Source: Peronospora farinosa | Lineage: Eukaryota > Oomycota > Peronosporomycetes > Peronosporales > Peronosporaceae | Assembly: GCA_947646735.1 (NCBI GenBank) | Contig: CANTFK010000380.1 | Coordinates: forward strand, 169,884 to 233,883 | Reading direction: 5' to 3' | Length of the DNA stretch: 64,000 bases | Shown here: piece after piece, positions 17,259 through 28,193 of the stretch | How the letters are laid out: each line of letters starts with the position of its first letter | How positions within the stretch are numbered: position 1 is the first letter of the stretch | The notes under the pieces: generated by a model | Told to the model about the DNA's origin: nothing | Database searches by the model: none | The model's input: only the letters and a program-made list of their open reading frames with translations | Position numbers and translations under genes: made by a program

Positions 17259-19145
17259 ATGAACGGCATGATGGTGCGTCTCTCGTGCGTCTTCTTTTCT
17301 ATCTCGCCCTTTAACTTCTCTATTTCTCTTTCTCTCTTCTTTCTCTTAATGTAGCAACCACAAATTATATTACTAAAGGAAGGCACGGATACAAGTCAGG
17401 GCAAGGCCCAACTCATTAGCAACATTAATGCCTGTCAAGCCGTAATGGAGGCTGTGCGGACGACGCTTGGACCGCGTGGCATGGATAAACTTATCCATGC
17501 AGGTGGAAAGACGACCATCTCCAACGACGGAGCTACTATCATGAACCTACTGGACGTGGTGCACCCGGCGGCCAAGACGCTCGTGGATATCTCGCTCTCT
17601 CAAGACGCAGAGGTTGGCGATGGCACTACGTCCGTCGTTCTCCTTGGTGCTGAGTTTATGCGTCAGGCTAAACCCTTTATCGAGGAAAATATGCATCCGC
17701 AGATGATCATTAAGAGCTTCCGGAAGGCGGGACAGCTGGCCGTGCAGAAGATCAAAGAGATTGAGATTCGTGTGGCCGAATCGGACGAAATTGGTCGTCG
17801 TCAGATGCTCGAGCGTGTTGGTGGAACGGCTCTCAATTCAAAGCTCATTTCAAGCCACAAACACTTCTTCTCTCCAATGGTAGGTACAAAGGTGAAGGAG
17901 TTTGTTGTTCATGGACTGACTTCTTTTTTGTTGTGATCGATGTAGATTGTCGATGCGGTGTTAAGTCTGGATGATGGACTGGACATTAGTATGGTCGGCA
18001 TCAAGAAGGTACCGGGCGGTTCAGTGACTGATTCCTTTTTAGTAAAAGGCGTCGCGTTCAAAAAGACGTTTTCGTATGCCGGTTTCGAGCAACAGCCCAA
18101 GAGTTTTGTAAACCCAAAGATTTTGCTGCTGAACGTTGAACTGGAGCTAAAGTCAGAGAAGGAAAACGCTGAAGTGCGTCTGGACGACCCTTCTAAGTAC
18201 CAGTCTATCGTGGACGCTGAGTGGAATATTATCTATGAGAAACTGGATCTGTGCGTACAAAGCGGCGCCCAAATTATTCTCTCTAAGCTGCCTGTGGGTG
18301 ACCTAGCGACGCAGTACTTTGCCGACCGCGGCCTCTTTTGCGCAGGACGTGTTGGTCAGGACGACATGGAACGTACGCAACGTGCCACTGGTGGAGTGGT
18401 GCAGACGTCGGTTCATGATATGAACGTTTCGGTGCTCGGCTCATGTGGCCGCTTCGAGGAGCGTCAAGTTGGCAATGAGCGATACAACATCTTTATGGAG
18501 TGCGCTGAGGCGAAAAGCTCCACCATCGTGCTGCGTGGTGGTGCTGAGCAGTTTATCGAGGAGGCTCATCGGTCTGTGCACGATGCGCTGATGGTCGTGA
18601 AGCGCGCCGTAGCTTCGTCAACGGTGGTGGCTGGTGGTGGTGCCATTGAAATGGAAGTCTCGCGCTATCTGCGCCAGTATGCGCGTACTATCGAGGGCAA
18701 GGCACAGTTGCTGGTAAACGCTTACGCCAAGGCATTCGAGATCATCCCCCGCCAGATCGCAGAGAACGCCGGCCACGACGCGACTGATATTTTGAACCGT
18801 TTGCGCCAAAAGCACTTTAAGGATCCCGAAGAAGGCAAGTGGTTTGGCGTCGATATCACCACAGGCGGCATCTGTGACACGTACGAGTCGCACGTGTGGG
18901 AACCTGCTGCTAACAAGATTAACTCGATTGCGGCAGCAACGGAGGCTGCATGCCTCATTCTGTCAGTGGACGAGACTGTGCGCAACCCAAAGTCGGAGCA
19001 GCCGCAAGCTGGCTCTGGTGGCGGTGCGCCAATGAGCGCCGCCATGGGCGGTCAGGGCATGCGTGGCATGATGGGGGGAGGCCGGGGAGGCCCTAGCGGT
19101 ATGGGCCGCGGCGTGCGCGCTCTCCGCGGCAAGGGTGGTGCATAA
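17259..19145 (+). CDS. CCT7: Chaperonin CCT subunit eta (three exons)
   Basis: Exons are 17259-17273, 17355-17879 and 17946-19145, with introns of 81 and 66 bases that start GTGCGT/GTAGGT and end TAG. The joined product is 579 residues. Group II chaperonin motifs are [28 protein letters not shown] near residue 85, and [17 protein letters not shown] near 410. The eta identity rests on the close match of the N-terminus ([19 protein letters not shown]) and of the C-terminal WEPA...[11 protein letters not shown] stretch. The Gly/Arg-rich tail also fits eta. It is one of eight subunits of the cytosolic ring that folds actin and tubulin. The very short first exon (M-N-G-M-M) is inferred from splice sites. 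Confidence 0.93.
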
Positions 19146-20122
19146 GTGCTATTACTGCGTCGTTAGGTAGAGAAGATGTGGTTGGCTATACTCCAGGAGG
19201 CCGTACGCTTTGGAGAGGACTTGTAACTTTGGCTTTGAGGAGAGAGCAAGGAAAGAAACGTGTCGATCGTAGGTGCTTTACGAGGCTGCATGCTGACACA
19301 AAAGAACAATAGTTATTTGAGTTCGTGCTGGTCGCAATTTTTCACTTGCCGTTTGAACCTTCAGATAGCAACATTATGAGGTCAAGCATATGTAGTCCAA
19401 GGCGGACAACACTGACGCCGCAAAGAACTAGCCAAGATCTTTTGCAAAAACAATGAAGCCTTCTTCGTCTGGATGGGTATGTAGACTATACTGTATATTG
19501 TTATTGCCATTTAAAAGTGAGCAAGCATTCAAAAGATGTTCGGCCGCTTCAAACGCAGTGGCAATGTCATCAGTGGTGAATTGCGTGAGTGTATACGACA
19601 ACTACATGAACTTCTATGTGCACTTGTCCGATCAACCTGGGCATGCAAGGCTCATGATCAAGTACACGCAGCTTTTGTAAGGGCTAAAGCACATTTACAA
19701 GTTGTGCTAATCTCGAAGAGTGGCCACTCGCCCACACGTCTCCAACTTAGCCCGTATTAGTATTGATATGTCGAAATTATGCAGGCCATTAATCGACGGC
19801 ATCAAGCTCGTGCAAGGCCTGAACAAGGGTCACGTCAACCAACGACAGTGTGTCACTGCCCTTAATGACATCAACATGGGTGAATCAGACGAAGTCTCAT
19901 CGCCCCGCGCACAGTTGAAAGACGCTAAAACGAGCCGGAAACAAATAAAATGCTGAGTCTCCTTATCACACAACTGTCTTGCATCGGAACGCCGATTGTC
20001 TATCATCCACGCAACCAGCAGCACAAGTGCAATATGCACAACAATGATGTTTTCTTGTCTGCGGTGCATTGCTCAGTTCATCAGCTCCCTCAATTTTACC
20101 TATGCCCAACGTAATAGCCTAT
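19146..20122. other. Intergenic region with only short frames
   Basis: The stretch downstream of CCT7 and downstream of the convergent bL20 gene carries several frames under 80 codons on both strands. None is recognisable apart from the weak secreted candidate at 19830-20069. Confidence 0.5.
19830..20069 (-). CDS. Possible small secreted protein (weak)
   Basis: A 79-residue frame begins MHRRQENIIVVHIALVLLVAWM, which has the basic start and hydrophobic core of a signal peptide, followed by DNRRSDARQLCDKE. There is no RxLR-dEER or LFLAK motif and only three cysteines after the signal. No Inr match is seen upstream. It may be a chance frame. Confidence 0.2.
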   Translation of the reverse strand: MHRRQENIIVVHIALVLLVAWMIDNRRSDARQLCDKETQHFICFRLVLASFNCARGDETSSDSPMLMSLRAVTHCRWLT

Positions 20123-20580
20123 TTACAAAGCCTTTGTGACACTCTTCATGTGCTTGACAACTTCCAGCACCGACTTAAAACTGAACGGTTCCGTTGCAGC
20201 CATGTCAGCCAGCACCTTGCGGTTTAGCTCAATGCCCGAGCCATTCATCTTGCCGTAGAGTTTCGAGTACGAGAGTCCCTCCTGACGCGCCCCCGCATTA
20301 ATTTTTTGAATCCACAACGAGCGCATGTCCTGTCAAATAGTAGCAAATTAAGATGACAAAGTTGAAATTAGTCACTAATAAAATACCATCACGAATGCTA
20401 TTCCCAATGCGGAATGTTGGTCTCTATGCTAGAACCTACGCGTTTCTTTTGTTTGCGGTCACGGTACTGATACTGCAGACCCTTCTCTACGCGGTTTATG
20501 GCCGTACGGTAGCACGAATTAGCGCGTCCACGGTAGCCTTTGGCCATTGCCAGGATTTTCTTATGCTTGGCCCATGACAT
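20123..20580 (-). CDS. Ribosomal protein bL20, organellar (two exons)
   Basis: Exon 1 is 20580-20440 and exon 2 is 20329-20123, separated by a 110-base intron (GTAGGT...ACAG). The joined product is 115 residues, close to bacterial L20 (about 117). The conserved [38 protein letters not shown] and [20 protein letters not shown] blocks are all present. A bacterial-type L20 encoded in the nucleus should act in the mitochondrial large ribosomal subunit. The usual first dozen residues before HKKIL are shortened to MSWAK, and no clear targeting peptide is seen, so an upstream exon is possible. The gene is divergent from the phosphatase gene, with only about 70 bases between the start regions. Confidence 0.88.
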
Positions 20581-20650
20581 GTTGCTCTGTTACAGTCTAA
20601 ACGCTTCTTTGGTGGCCACTGCGTAAATGTTTCGTTTATATCCAATCACA

Positions 20651-20663
20651 CTCATTCTCAATG
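20651..20663 (+). promoter_or_regulatory. Inr motif of the PTC7-like gene, in a shared divergent promoter
   Basis: CTCATTCT at 20651-20658 fits YTCANTYY fully and is followed by CAATGT, an FPR-like stretch one base early. The predicted start A (20654) is only 7 bases before the ATG at 20661, so translation more likely begins at 20709. A TATAAA-like stretch on the opposite strand near 20640 could serve bL20. Confidence 0.5.
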
Positions 20664-20708
20664 TGGATTGGTCAAAACTCAAACCACCCAAAGCTTCCAC
20701 TCACTCAG

Positions 20709-21920
20709 ATGATGATGATGCGTCGACTGGGCCGCGGCGCGACCGTCGCTTCCGTCCCGCAATCGTTGCGTCGGTCGGTCATGGCACAATCACACCGTCG
20801 ATCGTTTCACTTTTCAGCTAAAAAAACAGCTTCGGACGGCAACAAGCGCGTGGCCAGTGCCGCCTCCTTCTTTCTAGATGCCAAGGCCGCCTGCAAAGGC
20901 AAGCGCTGTGCTCTAGGCACGGACAATACTGGCATTGGATCTAATCCTGTCACATGTGGAGAAGACTCGTTTTTTCTCACGCCTGATGTTGTGGGGGTAG
21001 CTGATGGCGTTGGCGGATGGAATGAGAACGGAGTCGATCCGGGTAAAATCTCACGCTCGTTGATGCATAATGCGGCCGCGTTTGTGCGACAGCAGACGGA
21101 AAAAAATGATCGTGCCTCAACACAAGAGGTGCTGGCTTATGGTTACAATAAAGCAGTGTTGGATGATGAAGTAGAGGCTGGTAGCACGACTGCGTGCATT
21201 GTGAGACTGAAGCAGTCGATTGATTTCAAGCCAGTGCTCGAGTACTCGAACCTTGGAGACTCGGGCTTTGTAGTAATCCGCAATGGCCAAATTATCTTTC
21301 GAAGTAAATTTCAGGTTAGTGGTGGACTGAATATCGAGTGAGCAGAGTGTTGCAGTCTACTGAGTAAGTCGTGCTATGTTGTATTTGATGCAGTATTATG
21401 GACGTGCGCCCTATCAATTGGCAAAGATACCGCTGCGATTTAAGCAATTTGGTGCCATTGAGAACCACCCTGATGATGTACGTCGATGTAGAAGGAGATT
21501 TTTTCTGTGCTCGAACAAAAAAAATGTCTTGACGTCTGTTTGTTCCGACGGTCCAGGCGGATTCGGGCGAAATCGATGTACAAGACGGAGATATAGTTGT
21601 GCTAGCCACCGATGGCGTGTGGGACAATTTTGCACCTGACCTCGAAAAGACGCAAGCGCGATTTCCGGTATGACGTACCGGACAGAAGGGTGTGTGTGTG
21701 GTAATGCTAACCTTATTGTTGCTGTGTGTGTTTTCTACAGCCGGTGCTCTCCTGGCGACGGTACTGGGCGGGCGAACTTGCTTCCTTTGTGGAAATAATT
21801 GCGGAAAACCCCGACAAGGCTGCTGAGAACATTGTGTTGGCCTCACTCCGCCACAACCTTAAGCCGGACGACATCACGGTCGTCGTGGCAAAGGTAGTCG
21901 TGATGGCATCTAAGCTGTAG
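20709..21920 (+). CDS. PTC7-like PP2C protein phosphatase, probably mitochondrial (four exons)
   Basis: Exons are 20709-21314, 21394-21477, 21557-21667 and 21741-21920, with introns of 73-79 bases, GT...AG. The product has 326 residues. An Arg-rich N-terminus (MMMMRRLGRG...RRSFHFSAKK) looks like a mitochondrial targeting peptide. PP2C metal-binding and core motifs run in order: GEDSFFLTPD, VGVADGVGGW, YSNLGDSGFVV, VVLATDGVWDN and KPDDITVVVA. Yeast PTC7 and its human homologue PPTC7 dephosphorylate mitochondrial proteins including coenzyme Q biosynthesis factors. An in-frame ATG at 20661 would add 16 residues but lies almost on the predicted transcription start. Confidence 0.9.
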
Positions 21921-22223
21921 TTTTGTTACGAAGTGTGTTGCCAACAGGCTCTTACAGCTGTCACGCGCGCAAGATTAATCGATAAATGCTGCTATACATC
22001 TCACGTAACACCTTCAATTGTAAGATCGTACATGTAATATGCCTCATCGTGACTATAGATGCCGTATGATGCAACGAAGTTTATTCACAAAGCAGCTCTT
22101 ATCCCTACGATGTAAAACTCGAAAGCAGTGGCACTCGTCTTAAAGCGGGCCCCAGCGCCTACCCAATAAATACTATTAGCCATCATATTCGAGTGTCATT
22201 GAGCGAATGTGGCGTTAACAAGA

Positions 22224-22673
22224 TCAAAGCCTTTCACGAATAGAATTCAAATAGTTTGTGAGCGATACGTGCGGCTCCTTGATCATAATGATTAGCACAA
22301 CGGCAAAACCAAGCGTTACCACAGCGGCCAAAAGCACCAGCAGGAAGCGCAGCAACAGGACGAAGAAGATGCCATGTAGAATGCCTCGAACTTCAACACG
22401 GAACACCTTGACCGATTTGGCCGTACTCCTCTCTAGGGCCAGCAGATTGTTGAACTCACCCGACGTTTCGCTAAAGGCGCGTCGTCGCTGGTGAGCTGTG
22501 AGCAGGTTGCAGAATGGCGAATGCTTGGCGGCAAATCGCGCACTTCTGGGTCGAGCACGTCTCTGGTACGATGCGTCGTGTGCCAAAGGAGCCCGTGCTT
22601 TGTCTGGCATGGAAGCTGATGTCTTGTTGGCATCCGATGATGCGATTTGACTCGCTTGTTTTTTGTTGACCAT
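22224..22673 (-). CDS. Small membrane protein of unknown function
   Basis: The 149-residue frame has a basic, Ser/Ala/Arg-rich first half (about residues 1-95), then one long or two close hydrophobic segments (about 99-132, GIFFVLLLRFLLVLLAAVV then TLGFAVVLIIMI) and a short charged tail. This gives a membrane-anchored protein with a long N-terminal arm. I do not recognise the family. It lies convergently 300 bases beyond the phosphatase gene. No introns are evident. Confidence 0.5.
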   Translation of the reverse strand: MVNKKQASQIASSDANKTSASMPDKARAPLAHDASYQRRARPRSARFAAKHSPFCNLLTAHQRRRAFSETSGEFNNLLALERSTAKSVKVFRVEVRGILHGIFFVLLLRFLLVLLAAVVTLGFAVVLIIMIKEPHVSLTNYLNSIRERL

Positions 22674-23785
22674 TTCACCTCAATGTCAATCGTCGGAAGA
22701 CAGGCGGGTAGAGATTTAAAGGCGGGATGCAGGCGATTACTCCACAATTCAGGCTTGATTAGTCTCATCTTTTTATTTACGACACAGTAATGTCAGTATG
22801 ATGGCGACTGAGTTTTATGTGGGTCGAGTGCACGTATAAGCTGTAGGGCCTCTTTGTTATTTTGGTGAAGATTTGACCATAAATTTGCAAATTTATTACG
22901 GCCGCGCAGCAAATCTTTGTCTCAGAATTGAGAAAAATGATGAATAAAGCGAATGATCGAAATGTGCTGTTGCCCCAGAGTACATCAAAGCGCATCATAC
23001 CATGTCGATTTTAGGCCGGACAGACGCTTATAAGAATTTTCGAACGATTGCTGCATCATGCACGCTAAATGACACAGCAGATATCGTATCCGCATCAGAG
23101 CTGACTAATGACATTGTCGATGTAACATCACGATGCCTTGCCCACTAGATCTAGATAGCAGAGATGTAGCGTGTGCTCCTCGATCGCACGAGAATATTTA
23201 TAGTTTGGGATGCAAAGCTAGCTCTATTCGCAGATTGCCATCACGCACCTTACCATCACGCACCTTACCATCACGCACCTTGCCATCGCACACCTTGCCA
23301 TCATGGCTAGCAGCCATAATGGCTCGCACAAGATCTAGAGTGATGTAAAAATCTATATAAACATAGCTTGAGAATGATATGACCTCGTCCGACCACTTGC
23401 TTGCTGCTCACGTGTCAAAGATCAAGCTTATAACGACTTTTTGAGACCGCCCCTGCACAAGTTTAAATCCCTTTATTCGAAATGAGCACTGCTGTTTAAC
23501 GACAGCTGGAAGATTAAACTTAGTGTGAATAAAAAAAGAGGTAGTCGGGGCGCGATCTGACGGAAGACATAATTGCACTTCCTTAGAAATACATTATTGT
23601 ATTAAAAGGCCATCCTATATGACTACAAGCTGACTACAAGCAGCTGAATTGAAATTGCTTTGTTTGAACATGCAGTCGCTCGAGGAGGTGGGAGGGAGCG
23701 TGACATGTACACGGGCTCTTATGCAAGCTGCCACGTGCTATAAGCACACACACCTTCTGTACAAACGAAAAAGCGGTTAGACCGT
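22674..23785. other. Intergenic region up to the gypsy LTR
   Basis: Apart from the minisatellite at 23238-23297, no gene or element is recognised. Frames are under 95 codons and lack known motifs. Confidence 0.5.
23238..23297 (+). repeat. 15-bp minisatellite, four units
   Basis: The unit CCATCACGCACCTTA is repeated four times, with a TTG ending in units 3 and 4 and CGCACA in unit 4. In one frame it encodes the pentapeptide LPSRT. No coding role is supported. Confidence 0.85.
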
Positions 23786-24388
23786 TGTAACGAGCCGATA
23801 GTTACACGAGTCCGTAGCGTATATGATACTTTACGAGGAGGTCTAAAAGGGTACCACGTACCCTTAGACCTTCCACTTAAATAAGGCACGGCAATGCGAC
23901 TTACCCTCGTGAATGTGATATCCATTGATGGATTCACATTCGACGGAGATGACGCCCAAGTGGGACTAGGCGTCATGACGACATCACAGACGGACGTCAT
24001 CAGCGAGCTTATATATATTTGAAGCTCTCACGTAGGGATACGCATTTAAAGAGGCGCGCATCCAAATTTTGCATTATTAACCAATCAGTAGTTAGATTTA
24101 TATTTAATGATGTTTCTATTCGATACGAGTCAGTCTTCATTTTGCTAATTACTTCTCACTGCCCACGAAAAGCTGAATAAGCTTCTGCGCGGCGCTAGTG
24201 AAGCACTTGTTTAGAAGTTCGGTACGCGTATCGCTTTAAGCAACCGCAACGCTTAGTACTGCGCTTCAAGAGCCGACCACCACCACCACCGCACGTGGAG
24301 GTAAGACGGTTCAACCGCTTCCTCGCTTGTGCTGAAGGTGTATGCCCGCGTAGTACGTGGCAGCTTCTTTTTGAAGCGCCCGCCTACA
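23786..24388 (+). repeat. 5' LTR, family A type
   Basis: Starts TGTAACGAG and ends CGCCCGCCTACA. It is related to 5691-6270 in several blocks. The related gag follows at 24.7 kb. Confidence 0.75.
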
Positions 24389-24390
24389 CT

Positions 24391-24402
24391 TGGTAGCACT
24401 AG
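24391..24402 (+). promoter_or_regulatory. Putative primer-binding site
   Basis: TGGTAGCACTAG begins two bases after the LTR. TGGTAGCA is complementary to the 3' end (TGCTACCA) common to many initiator-Met tRNAs. The same GGTAGCACT block follows the LTR at 48592. Confidence 0.45.
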
Positions 24403-24689
24403 TAGTCCTTCCCACGACCCGTTTCTCTGAGCGTGCGTGTGGATACGGATACCCTCTACGTGGATTGAGGTAATTTCCTCACCTCTCCCAACATAATAGG
24501 AAGGTGGCAGAGCACTTGGTGCAGGGACTTGGTGAAAAAGTCCTGATTAATTTCCTAAATTGTCCTCTTAAGCAACATGTTGCTCAGTTGGAGCAATTCG
24601 AGGCGTTGTGCTCGGACAGCGTAGAAACGCGTACGAGGTAAACAGCCAAGCCACCGCTGAGTCCGTCACTAAGACTTAGGATGATCTTA

Positions 24690-25117
24690 GGCTTGAGCAG
24701 GCACGTAATGAGGCGCTCAACAGAACTGTTGAGACGCTCTCTACCCGGGCCAATCAGCCAAGGCTCATTCGGATGGACCCTCCGAAGTTCGATGGAACAA
24801 GCCCTCACACGATTGTTCACTGGCTATTAGCAGTTGAGCAATGCGGCATGGCGCAGCTCATCGAAGACGACACTAGAACGGTGCCGTATGTCATGTCCAA
24901 CTTGCGTGGCAAAGCGTCAGGGTGGGCTTACTCTGCACTTATGGCATACGCTGATGCATTTCCATCATGGGCGATCTTTAAGTCAAAGTTTCGTGCCATG
25001 TACCAGCCGCCTAACAATGAAGTATTACTCTTGTCGCTCTTCTTTGGAGAACGACAGGCGAAACGATCTCTGCAAGAATTTGTGCAGGAGATGCGCTTCG
25101 CTGTCGGCATCTATTGA
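24690..25117 (+). pseudogene. gag: Gag fragment of family A
   Basis: The frame shares MDPPKFDGTSPHTIVHWLLAVEQCG and the following residues with the gag at the window start, with a few substitutions (for example FFGERQ for FFGARQ). A one-base change near 25098 shifts the frame at EMRFAV, and the homology ends at 25117. The N-terminal part upstream of 24690 contains stops. No zinc knuckle remains. Confidence 0.82.
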
Positions 25118-25515
25118 TCAAGTCATAATCTCTCGACTCGTTTGGCGAGTCGTCTGATTCATCAGACGACCCGAACATTTCACGGTACATTAATTCACTC
25201 AATGTAACACGATCCCTCTTCGTAACATTCGACAACGAGGTATTACCCCGAGGAGAGGCCGGGGGTGACACAGGTGGATTTGAGTTGGATGAGTCATCCG
25301 ACTCACCAGAGTAGTCAACGACTAACTCTGGGTCAACATCTTCACGTGGCGAAGCGCAACGTGAACCTGCAACAGGCGTTGCAGGCTGATGTTATATTCC
25401 AGCAGACACATTAGTGTCTGCTGGCTGAGGCTGTGAAGCCTCAGTAGCTGCTGCACACAGGCGTGCAGCCGAGCTCTTAGCTGCCTTAGCAGCGACGCGC
25501 ATTGACTTGGTCATT
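25118..25515 (-). pseudogene. Antisense ORF fragment, family C, N-terminal part
   Basis: The minus strand from the ATG at 25515 (MTKSMRVAAKAAKSS) shares sequence with the antisense ORF at 42010-40291, including SPREDVDPELVVDYSGESDD and MYREMFGSSDESDDSPNES. A stop interrupts the frame near 25397. The fragment ends at the family switch at 25118. It lies 80 bases from the 3' LTR, the same placement as in the fuller copy. Confidence 0.7.
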
Positions 25516-25594
25516 GCGTGAAAATTATTGGAATAAAAGAAAACCCAACAAGTGCTCCTTTCCTATAGTCACTAAACAGTCACTAATGTGATTA

Positions 25595-26043
25595 TGTAAC
25601 GGGGCAAGCCCGTTACATAATGTTGACAGTTATATGATATGCCAAATAAATATATTTATGGCTAATTATATCTGACAATATTACATTTATCTAAAAAAAT
25701 TGTCCTGCATCTCCTTACAGTTGGAAATGCCATTGAACTGGTTGATATAGGCTATTATATCAACTAAGGTGCTGACCAATGACCGATGGACACGAGCAAT
25801 GAATGGAGGGCACGAATGTAGCATACATGGTTGTAATTATATATAATTAAGACAAATTTATTAATAATTTAGTTGTATTATATAGTTTATAGGTTAAATG
25901 CAGTTCTCTTTTTTCCTAACTCTAAGCGTGTTGTTTAGAAGTGAAGCTTCCTCTGCCTCTTTGTGCAAGAGAGGTTTCGAGGCACCTACTTTCACTGTAA
26001 TCACTATACAGTTATCAGTATAGCCGGAGGGTGCCCCATTACA
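25595..26043 (+). repeat. 3' LTR, family C type
   Basis: Starts TGTAACGGGGCAAGCCCGTTACA and ends CCCCATTACA. It aligns along its length with 42108-42565. The first 22 bases form a hairpin. Confidence 0.82.
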
Positions 26044-26705
26044 GAGAAGGTATAGCTGCGAAGGCACGTCGAAATGGAGTAGTGCGAATTTGCGGGTTTT
26101 TCTTCAATATGGCAGTAGCATACAAAATGTGTGGAAAGATAGTAAAATATAACAATAATTTTAACAGCATATTCATTAAATCGTTGGTGCTATTTTGATT
26201 CGAAATTGAGGCGACATGTAAGAATCAACGGGTGGCGAAATAGGCTCTACCAAAGCAGCTAGGTGGGGACAATTGTGCAACACTTAGTGGACTTTTACAG
26301 AGTAAAATATCAATAGGCTGATGTTTTGTGTATATATGTTGTAGCATTTTTTTTCTATAGTAGAAGTTAGTTATATAATTTATTATTGTCATAATATACA
26401 TAAAGAATAATTAATTTGAAGAAGAAGGACCAGGTATAGTTGTTGGCCTCGCGGGGGAAGTTGTGAAAGCCCCCGGAAACCATTTCGTCGACACTAGCTT
26501 GCTAGTGTCGATAGAAGTTCCAAAAATGAATGTGAAAAATCCCCAAATAAAAGTCAGGACACCAGTTTTCACACTGATTAGAACAGAAGAGTTCTTTATA
26601 TTACCAGTTAGTAATCTCTCCACGACTAATAAAAATTTTCTGTTATGCATGTCACTAAAAACGAAGGATTTTTAGTACCCACCTGGGTTTATTTAGGGCG
26701 ATTCC
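26044..26705. other. Unassigned AT-rich stretch
   Basis: Two overlapping frames of 70-79 codons on opposite strands (26411-26675) have no recognisable motif. Nothing else stands out. Confidence 0.4.
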
Positions 26706-27680
26706 CTACATGGGTAGTGCCCTGTCAGATATAAAGACCAGCTTACCGTCGTGCCACCGACTGGGATGTGTGTCGCGAAGCCCCCCCAGACCCATGCGGT
26801 GCTCGCAGGGCGGTTCCACTATGCTGTCGCTCCCTGTGCTGCCTGCAGTGCCAGCCCCAAATGCGGTGGCTGGCACGAATGCAGTGGCTAGACAGCTGAA
26901 GGTCCAGCTGACAAGCCTCGGTCTTAAGCAACTTGAGCTTTTCAGTATAGGTCTTGAAATTGCTGGGCTGCACCGAGCCCAGCGAGCCATAGACGATGGC
27001 TGCAGTCTGCACCCGCCACCCCTTGTGCTCCAGTTCTGCCACGATCGTTGGTACTTGAGTGTCTTGTAATCGTGGCTGAGCTGGAGCGAAGAGTGCCGGG
27101 CGCCTGCAGAATGGTCTTCAAAGGTGATCGCCAGGTCGGCGATCACCATCGTCTTGGCAGCTGCGTCTCGCAGCACAATTTCTGACGAAGAGCTGCACCA
27201 GTATAGTCGGAGACTGTGTGGTTCAGGCGCAGCTCTGTAATCGACTTGGCGCGGAAGAGCGCGCTCTTTATCTTGCCTTTAATCCGTCATCGTGTCACTA
27301 CGGGATGGCGTCCATATTCTGTGAACAGTGATTGAGCACGTGTGCCAAAGTCTCGGTGCTGGAGCAGGATTAAGTTTGGCAGGTGTGATTCGCCCTAAGC
27401 CTACGACGCTTGAGCACAGAATTTTTGTCCACTTGATTGAGCCGAGCCTGAATGCCAAACTGGTGTTCCGCGTCCGATAGTCCTACCCCTTTCATCACGA
27501 AGTTGTCCCCCAGACCGCCATGCACACGAACGGTCTTGCCCTGATCCACCAAACTCTTCATCGAGTCTGGTGACGTATCTTCATATAAAGCTTCACGTGC
27601 CGCAACAACGTTATGTGGTCAGGCCACTGTCGATGGTGAGGAACGCCAAAACCTTGTCGGTCAATGGGAGAAACCCTTTG
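26706..27680 (-). pseudogene. 3' end of a non-LTR retrotransposon ORF (R2/CRE-like organisation), broken
   Basis: Read on the minus strand, a short RT-like stretch with PKGFLPL lies near 27680. It is followed by LKRRRLRANHTC, a stop, then C-x-ETLAHVLNHC (about 27340), the zinc-knuckle signature after the RT of R2/CRE/NeSL-type elements. Then comes a restriction-like endonuclease region: VLRDAAAKTMVIADLAITFEDH and, after a frameshift near 27060, a segment with WRVQTAAIVYGSLGSV. Such elements insert by target-primed reverse transcription using this endonuclease. At least three lesions are present. The left boundary of the second inverted repeat cuts its RT part. Confidence 0.65.
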
Positions 27681-27769
27681 GGAAAGCCTGGAAATATGTT
27701 TTTGCTCGCGTTCGTATAAGCTGTCAAGACCAATCGATACAATACACAGCGTAGATTCTGAGCGGATTG

Positions 27770-28193
27770 GCGGCTCGATCGGAGAAGATGCTTGAGCACT
27801 TGGCAAAAATGTGTAAGGAAGTTAAAGAAAAAAATTTACGATTGCGTATGAGGAGATAACCAAGATCTAATGTGAGCATCGATCCTTTTACCTCAAGTTT
27901 GTTTGAAATGAATTAATCGGCTTAATATCGTTAGATTCTATGGTCGAAACGCCACCAGAAGCGCAAGCATGTTGCAATCGACGAAGGCACAGTTGACTGT
28001 GAGGAAGAAGGTAACCATAATTGTCATAAGCATTATTTAATTACCCTTTTAATTACCCTTGCCCAAAAAGCTCGATTTGAACCTGTGCAATTTTGTCTAG
28101 GATAATACGGCGGTGCAAGCCAATTGCGTCAAGCTTACGATGGACGTGGATGAAGACGGCTGGAGCTTGGGCAACCTTTTGACGGATGAGTAG
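27770..28193 (+). CDS. Possible 3' end of a spliced gene (left copy)
   Basis: A plausible chain is an exon ending near 27806 (RSEKMLEHLAK), an exon at 27935-28010 (...SMLQSTKAQLTVRKK) and a last exon at 28101-28193 (DNTAVQANCVKLTMDVDEDGWSLGNLLTDE then TAG). The last intron is 90 bases, GTAACC...CTAG, and its exons join in phase. The earlier junction is uncertain. No family is recognised. The same sequence exists in the right arm. Confidence 0.3.

Larger units (their letters stand above)
23786..26043 (+). mobile_element. Composite gypsy element: family A 5' end joined to family C 3' end
   Basis: From left to right there is a family-A type LTR, primer-binding site and start of gag; then at about 25117/25118 an abrupt switch to the antisense-ORF region and LTR of the family seen at 41.6-42.6 kb. 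Gag stops within a codon run at the switch. The two LTRs are different, so this is not a simple internal deletion of one element. Confidence 0.8.

Noticed and set aside
22258..22494. Plus frame opposite the small membrane protein
   Set aside because: Shadow of the 149-codon frame; it has no independent features.
23238..23297. CRISPR-like array
   Set aside because: Four directly abutting 15-bp units without spacers in a eukaryotic genome: a minisatellite.
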